This document shows, piece after piece, positions 59,921 to 64,000 of a stretch of DNA of 64,000 bases (within the stretch, counting starts at the first letter, position 1; every line of letters starts with the position of its first letter). Source of the DNA: Flavobacterium eburneipallidum (GTDB lineage: Bacteria > Bacteroidota > Bacteroidia > Flavobacteriales > Flavobacteriaceae); assembly GCF_027111355.2 (NCBI RefSeq), contig NZ_CP114291.2, positions 1,984,001 to 2,048,000 of the forward strand, in the 5' to 3' direction. The position numbers were made by a program, and so were the translations under genes. The notes under the pieces are model-generated. The model ran no database searches and was not told where the DNA came from. It saw only the letters and a list, made by a program, of their open reading frames with translations.

Positions 59921-61711
59921 TTAAGAATGACTAAACTGCAAATTACTCAAGTTCTTATAAATTCCGTTTTCTAAAGCGATTAATTCTTGGTGTGTTCCTT
60001 GTTCGGTAATTACACCTTTATCCAATACTAAAATCTGATCGGCACTACGAATAGTAGAAAGACGGTGCGCAATGATGATGCTTGTTCTTCCTTCCATTAA
60101 AATTTCCAAGGCTTCTTGAACCAGTTTTTCGCTTTCACTATCCAATGACGAGGTCGCTTCGTCTAAAATCAAAATACTTGGATTTTTCAGCAATGCTCTG
60201 GCAATGGCAATACGCTGTCTTTGTCCACCAGAAAGTTTAATACCTCTTTCACCCACAATAGTTTCGAATTTTTCAGGGAAACTTTCAATAAAACTCAAAG
60301 CATTCGCTTGTTTCGAAGCTTTAAGAATTTCCTCTTCGGTGGCATTTGGTTTTCCATAAGCAATGTTTTCTCTGATGGTTCCACCAAATAAAATCACATC
60401 TTGAGGAACAATACTCATATTGCCACGAAGGTTTTCTAAATCATATTCATGAATGTTTTTATTATCGATTAAGATTTCTCCGCCTTCAATATCATAAAAA
60501 CGCAAAAGAAGGGAGGCAATAGTTGATTTTCCTGCACCACTTGGTCCAACGATAGCGATTTTTTGACCAAAACTGGCAGTGAAATTTACGTCTTTCAATA
60601 CTTTTATTTCTTTTCTAGAAGGATAACTAAAAGCTACATTGTTAAAACTAACATTTCCTTGTATCTTTTGGATTGAAGCAGCATTTGGTGTAGCGTTTAT
60701 TTTTTCTGGAGTTTCGTCTAATAATTCAAAAACACGTTCTGTAGCACCAACTGCTTTCTGAATTTGTGCATACATTTCGGCAATACCTCCAAAAGAAGCA
60801 CCTATAAATGTAGTGTATAAAACAAAAGAAATCAAATCACCAACGCCTTCTACTTCTCCTTTAATAGTTAATGTGATTCCGTACCAAACCACAGCAACCA
60901 CGCATCCAAAGAGACATAAAATGATGAACGAAGCGAAATACCCACGGTATTGACCACCTTTAATAGCAATTTTTACAATTTCTTTGATTTTATTTTTATA
61001 ACGTTCTAATTCATACCATTCATTGGCAAAAGCTTTTACGTTACTTATTCCTTGTAAAGTTTCTTCAACGATTACCTGACTTTCGGCTACTTTATCCTGT
61101 GTTTTTTTTCCGTATTTTCGAATGAATCTTCCAAAAACAACTGCCGCAACAGCAACTACAGGAACTATAGAAAGCATCATCAAAGTTAGTTTTGGACTGA
61201 TACTTGCCAGGATGATAAAACCACCAATGATTAAAATTAATTGTCTTAAAAATTCTGCGATGGTTGTCGTAAAAGTATCCTGCAATTGCGAAATATCGGC
61301 ACTAATTCTACTATTCAGCTCACCAACACGCTTTTGAGAGAAAAACGACATCGGCAATTTGATTAAATTCTCATACAATGCAAAGCGAATGTTGGACAAT
61401 GAATTTTCGGTAAAGTTGACAAAAAGTGAGATTCTGAAAAACGAAAAAATAGCTTGTAGAAATAAAATTCCCATAAGCATTAATGCAATTTCGTTGGCTT
61501 TATCTAAATCTTTATTGGTTACACAATCGACTAACATCCCCATTAATTTAGGAAAAGCAAGAGCCGTTGCACTAGTTAGTAGCAGAAAAACAAGACCGAC
61601 AAAGAATTTCCATTTGTGGTTTTTGGCATATTTGAATATTCGTAACGCTTTATTGAGTGAGTTAGAATCTAATTTAGATTTAGGTAAATCATTTTCTTGG
61701 AATCTTGCCAT
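59921..61711 (-). CDS. ABC exporter, MsbA-type homodimer
   Basis: A 596-residue exporter with a six-helix domain and an ATPase domain. All ATP motifs are canonical: Walker A GPSGAGKST, signature LSGGQRQR, Walker B ILILDEATSSLD with catalytic Glu. This suggests a homodimer, unlike the two other exporters in the window. Lipid export is a reasonable guess from the MsbA-like pattern. The start is the ATG at 61711; the longer frame to 61732 crosses its -7 box. Convergent with proline dehydrogenase. Confidence 0.88.
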   Translation of the reverse strand: MARFQENDLPKSKLDSNSLNKALRIFKYAKNHKWKFFVGLVFLLLTSATALAFPKLMGMLVDCVTNKDLDKANEIALMLMGILFLQAIFSFFRISLFVNFTENSLSNIRFALYENLIKLPMSFFSQKRVGELNSRISADISQLQDTFTTTIAEFLRQLILIIGGFIILASISPKLTLMMLSIVPVVAVAAVVFGRFIRKYGKKTQDKVAESQVIVEETLQGISNVKAFANEWYELERYKNKIKEIVKIAIKGGQYRGYFASFIILCLFGCVVAVVWYGITLTIKGEVEGVGDLISFVLYTTFIGASFGGIAEMYAQIQKAVGATERVFELLDETPEKINATPNAASIQKIQGNVSFNNVAFSYPSRKEIKVLKDVNFTASFGQKIAIVGPSGAGKSTIASLLLRFYDIEGGEILIDNKNIHEYDLENLRGNMSIVPQDVILFGGTIRENIAYGKPNATEEEILKASKQANALSFIESFPEKFETIVGERGIKLSGGQRQRIAIARALLKNPSILILDEATSSLDSESEKLVQEALEILMEGRTSIIIAHRLSTIRSADQILVLDKGVITEQGTHQELIALENGIYKNLSNLQFSHS

Positions 61712-61729
61712 GTGAATTATTTTTGTTTG

Positions 61730-61737
61730 CAAATATA
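61730..61737 (-). promoter_or_regulatory. -7 box of the third ABC exporter gene
   Basis: Minus strand TATATTTG, 19 bases before the ATG at 61711, which supports that start. Confidence 0.5.
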
Positions 61738-61838
61738 AGGCTATCTCAATTCATCTTTTAAAAATCATACTCTATTTATATATAGTTTTAACTTTTGTTG
61801 AATTGTAAAATAAAATTTAATTTATTTTTTCGATTTTG

Positions 61839-61869
61839 TTTGCAAATACAATATCTAAATGTATATTTG
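61839..61869 (+). promoter_or_regulatory. tRNA-Val promoter
   Basis: TTTG (61839-61842), 19 bases, TATATTTG (61862-61869): an exact Bacteroidetes consensus promoter 34 bases before the tRNA. Confidence 0.75.
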
Positions 61870-61903
61870 CACTCGCAATAACGAAAGACGTTGCAACCCT
61901 AAA

Positions 61904-61978
61904 GGGCGATTAGCTCAGCTGGTTCAGAGCACCTCGTTTACACCGAGGGGGTCGGGGGTTCGAACCCCTCATCGCCCA
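61904..61978 (+). tRNA. tRNA-Val (anticodon TAC)
   Basis: A 75-base cloverleaf with acceptor GGGCGAT/ATCGCCC, D arm with AGCTCAGCTGGTTCAGAGC, anticodon stem CCTCG/CGAGG with loop TTTACAC (anticodon TAC), and T arm GGGGTTCGAACCCC. The discriminator is A; CCA is not encoded. A tyrosine integrase gene starts 273 bases downstream, so this tRNA may be an integration site. No duplicated 3' end is seen in the window. Confidence 0.97.
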
Positions 61979-62001
61979 CAAGTTTAATAACAAATGGTTT
62001 T

Positions 62002-62039
62002 AAAACCCTATAAATCTTATGATTTATAGGGTTTTTTCT
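62002..62039 (+). terminator. Terminator of tRNA-Val
   Basis: A perfect 15-bp stem (62002-62016 with 62021-62035), TTAT loop, followed by T-rich sequence. Confidence 0.93.
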
Positions 62040-62091
62040 TTTGCGCATATACCAAATTATTCATTCAATCTTAATTGGAAAGGAACAAAAT

Positions 62092-62125
62092 CGAGACCCT
62101 AAAAATTTTACAATTTAGGGTCTCG
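62092..62125. repeat. Second hairpin between tRNA and integrase
   Basis: CGAGACCCTAAA (62092-62103) and its inverse (62114-62125) with a 10-base loop; no T tract follows. It may be a leftover terminator or a site used by the integrase. The rest of 62126-62250 shows no feature. Confidence 0.5.
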
Positions 62126-62250
62126 CTAAATCTTCTCAATCCTTGTAAACAGTCGTACTATCAACCAGTTCAATGCTTGTTCAGAATATGTACATCTTGT
62201 TTGTTATCAATTAGAAAATTAAATTGAATACTAATTAAAAGGTTACCACT

Positions 62251-63492
62251 ATGAAAGCAAAAATCACTTTACACATTTATGCAAAAACTACAAAAGCTAA
62301 TGCAGCTGGACAATTACCAATTTATATTCGATTGACTGTTGATGGACAACGCTTCGAATTCAGTTCCAAGAAATTCATTGACAAGTCCAAATGGTCGCCA
62401 GAACTATCCAAAATGAAAGGCAGCTCGGAAGAAGCTAGAACAATTAATAACTATCTTGATTTAATGAAATCTAAAGTATTTGATATTCAAATGGAACTAA
62501 TCCATAAAAATTAAGAATTATCTCTGGAAAATTTCAAATCAAGAATATTAGGAACCCATCAAAGAGAGCGAATGATCATTCCCATTTATCAAAATCACAA
62601 TGATAAAATCGAAGAACTTATCGGCAATGGGTATGCTTATGGAACATTGGAACGATTTAAAATATCTTTGAAACACTTACAAGAATTCATCCAATGGAAA
62701 TACAATGTTTCGGACATAAGCATAAACAAAATTGATTACGCTTTTGTAACCGAATTTGAATTCTATTTGCGAAGTATTAAAAAATGCAATAACAATACTG
62801 CTGTAAAATATGTTAGGAATTTCAGAAAAATAATTAAAATCTGTTTGGATAACGATTGGTTAGATAAAAATCCTTGTAGTCGCTACGAAGGAAAAATGAA
62901 AGAAGTGGAACGAGATTTTCTTACTGAAGAAGAATTAAACAGGATTTACAACAAACGATTTTCATCAGAAAGATTAAATTTAGTAAAGGATATTTTTATT
63001 TTTTCCTGTTATACTGGTTTAGCTTATGTTGATGTAAAAGGATTAAAGAAAGACCACATAGCAATAGGCATAGATGGCGAAAAATGGATTTTCAAGAATC
63101 GGCAGAAAACAGATACCAAGTCAAAAATACCAGTATTGTCAATTGCACAAGAAATCATTCAAAAATATGCCAATCATCCAAAGTGTTTAAACGAAGATAG
63201 TATCCTGCCAATTTTGACTAACCAAAAGATGAATGCCTATCTTAAAGAAGTTGGAGATCTATGTGATATTTCAAAGGAAATCACTTTTCATATGGCTAGA
63301 CATACTTTTGCAACATCAGTAACACTTACCAATGGAGTTCCTATCGAAACTGTAAGCAAAATGCTTGGTCATAAAAACATTCAAACCACTCAACATTATG
63401 CTAAAATTCTAGATCAAAAAGTGAGTGAGGATATGAAGATTTTAAGAAATAAATTTACAGCAACAGATAATAAATTCAATAAAGCCAATTGA
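62251..63492 (+). pseudogene. Tyrosine site-specific integrase, interrupted by one in-frame TAA
   Basis: One frame runs from ATG 62251 to the stop at 63492 with a single internal TAA at 62512-62514; sequence on both sides keeps the integrase pattern. Read through, about 413 residues: an arm-binding N-terminal domain (about 1-85), a core SAM-like domain and a catalytic domain with HMARHTF, GHKNIQTTQHY and the nucleophile Tyr (about 383). In place of the first catalytic Arg is SCYTGLAYVDV, as in several Bacteroidetes integrases. It lies next to tRNA-Val. No other element genes are visible before the window ends. Confidence 0.88.
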
Positions 63493-63706
63493 TTGAATAC
63501 CAATGTTAAAAATTAATCTCATAACTTTTTTTGTACTATCACTACTTTATAAGTTTGAACCAATAATAAAAACAGTACCATCTTAAATAAATTTCAAAGA
63601 GAATATTAAAATCGGTATTTAATTTTTGACTACAACAATCATAGATTTGACTACATACAACTTATAGCATATACCGAATTTTGCTTCATAATCTAAAACA
63701 TAAATT

Positions 63707-64000
63707 ATGACAACGAAAAGCAAAATAGCACTCGTAACGGGTGGAAGTCGAGGTTTAGGAAAAGATATGGTTCTTTCTCTTGCCAAAAAAGGATTGAATG
63801 TAATTTTTACCTACAATAACAATAAAATTGAGGCTGATAAAGTAGTGGCTGAAGTACTCGCTATGGGGCAAAAAGCAATTGCTTACCAATTGGATGTAAG
63901 TAAATTGAATACTTTTGATGCTTTTGTTTCACAAATAAACGAGCATTTACAAGAACACGAGGGTAATCCAAATTTCGATTATCTTATCAATAATGCCGGT
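63707..64000 (+). CDS. SDR-family oxidoreductase, N-terminal part (partial)
   Basis: The first 98 codons of a short-chain dehydrogenase/reductase; the gene runs off the window. The nucleotide-binding motif TGGSRGLG (about 12-19) and the NNAG motif at the visible end are present, so it is an NAD(P)-dependent enzyme. Its substrate cannot be told. It begins 214 bases after the broken integrase on the same strand, with no visible feature in the gap; it may be cargo of the element or the resident gene beyond it. Confidence 0.85.
   Translation, partial: MTTKSKIALVTGGSRGLGKDMVLSLAKKGLNVIFTYNNNKIEADKVVAEVLAMGQKAIAYQLDVSKLNTFDAFVSQINEHLQEHEGNPNFDYLINNAG

Noticed and set aside
62092..62125. Second terminator after tRNA-Val
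   Set aside because: The stem is good but there is no T tract, and a strong terminator already precedes it.
61904..64000. A prophage or complete integrative element
   Set aside because: Only the broken integrase and tRNA are visible; no phage, conjugation or attachment-site duplication is seen before the window ends.

Overview
The window looks like a chromosomal segment of a Flavobacterium-type bacterium (Bacteroidetes, Flavobacteriaceae). It is AT-rich, has almost no Shine-Dalgarno sequences, and carries repeated Bacteroidetes -7 boxes (TAnnTTTG, best cases TTTG-N19-TAnnTTTG at 21887 and 61839). It encodes lineage markers: a PUR/DUF3276 protein, an enlarged NusB, PorX, DUF6095, DUF3810, DUF3857 proteins, an arginine decarboxylase/deoxyhypusine-synthase-like pair, and a tmRNA with the tag GEGNYALAA.

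Layout. 1-8 kb: end of a dihydrolipoyl dehydrogenase gene, OsmC and Bcp peroxidases, endonuclease III, an ECF sigma factor with a tiny companion gene, uvrA, and yajC/nusB. 8-21.5 kb: one half of a probable heterodimeric ABC exporter, PUR protein, sulfurtransferase, PepD, DUF3810 membrane protein, a sigma factor with a membrane protein, acyltransferase, CoA-type NUDIX hydrolase, DUF4268, and two overlapping DUF3857 genes. 21.5-23.1 kb: an accessory islet of very small genes bounded by imperfect palindromes. 23.3-23.7 kb: tmRNA. 24-48 kb: mostly housekeeping genes, including serine hydrolase, saccharopine-dehydrogenase-like protein, exonuclease/DUF294, TerC, MurQ, ZIP transporter, RNA methyltransferase, nucleoside phosphorylase, an orphan HigA, lpdA, the other ABC exporter half, TruA, alanine dehydrogenase, TsaE and PorX. 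48-51.7 kb: a second accessory islet with a HEPN-like gene broken by one in-frame TAG. 51.9-61.7 kb: RecQ, polyamine genes, AroB, proline dehydrogenase and a third ABC exporter. 61.9-64 kb: tRNA-Val, a tyrosine integrase broken by one in-frame TAA, and the start of an SDR gene.

The intergenic DNA is unusually structured. There is a ~180-bp MITE-like element in two opposite copies with 9-10 bp flanking duplications, three palindromic elements just upstream of accessory genes (two share a 23-bp identical core), and several families of short iterated words that recur in inverted orientation around genes.

The least explained region is 21.7-23.0 kb. A near-perfect promoter there drives a tiny hydrophobic peptide gene. 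A second gene for a peptide with the same residue spacing follows, and each has its own terminator hairpin. A 61-aa and a 43-aa gene then converge and overlap at their stop codons, and the islet ends in an inverted partner of its opening element. No function can be assigned from sequence alone. No CRISPR array, prophage module or complete toxin-antitoxin pair is visible.
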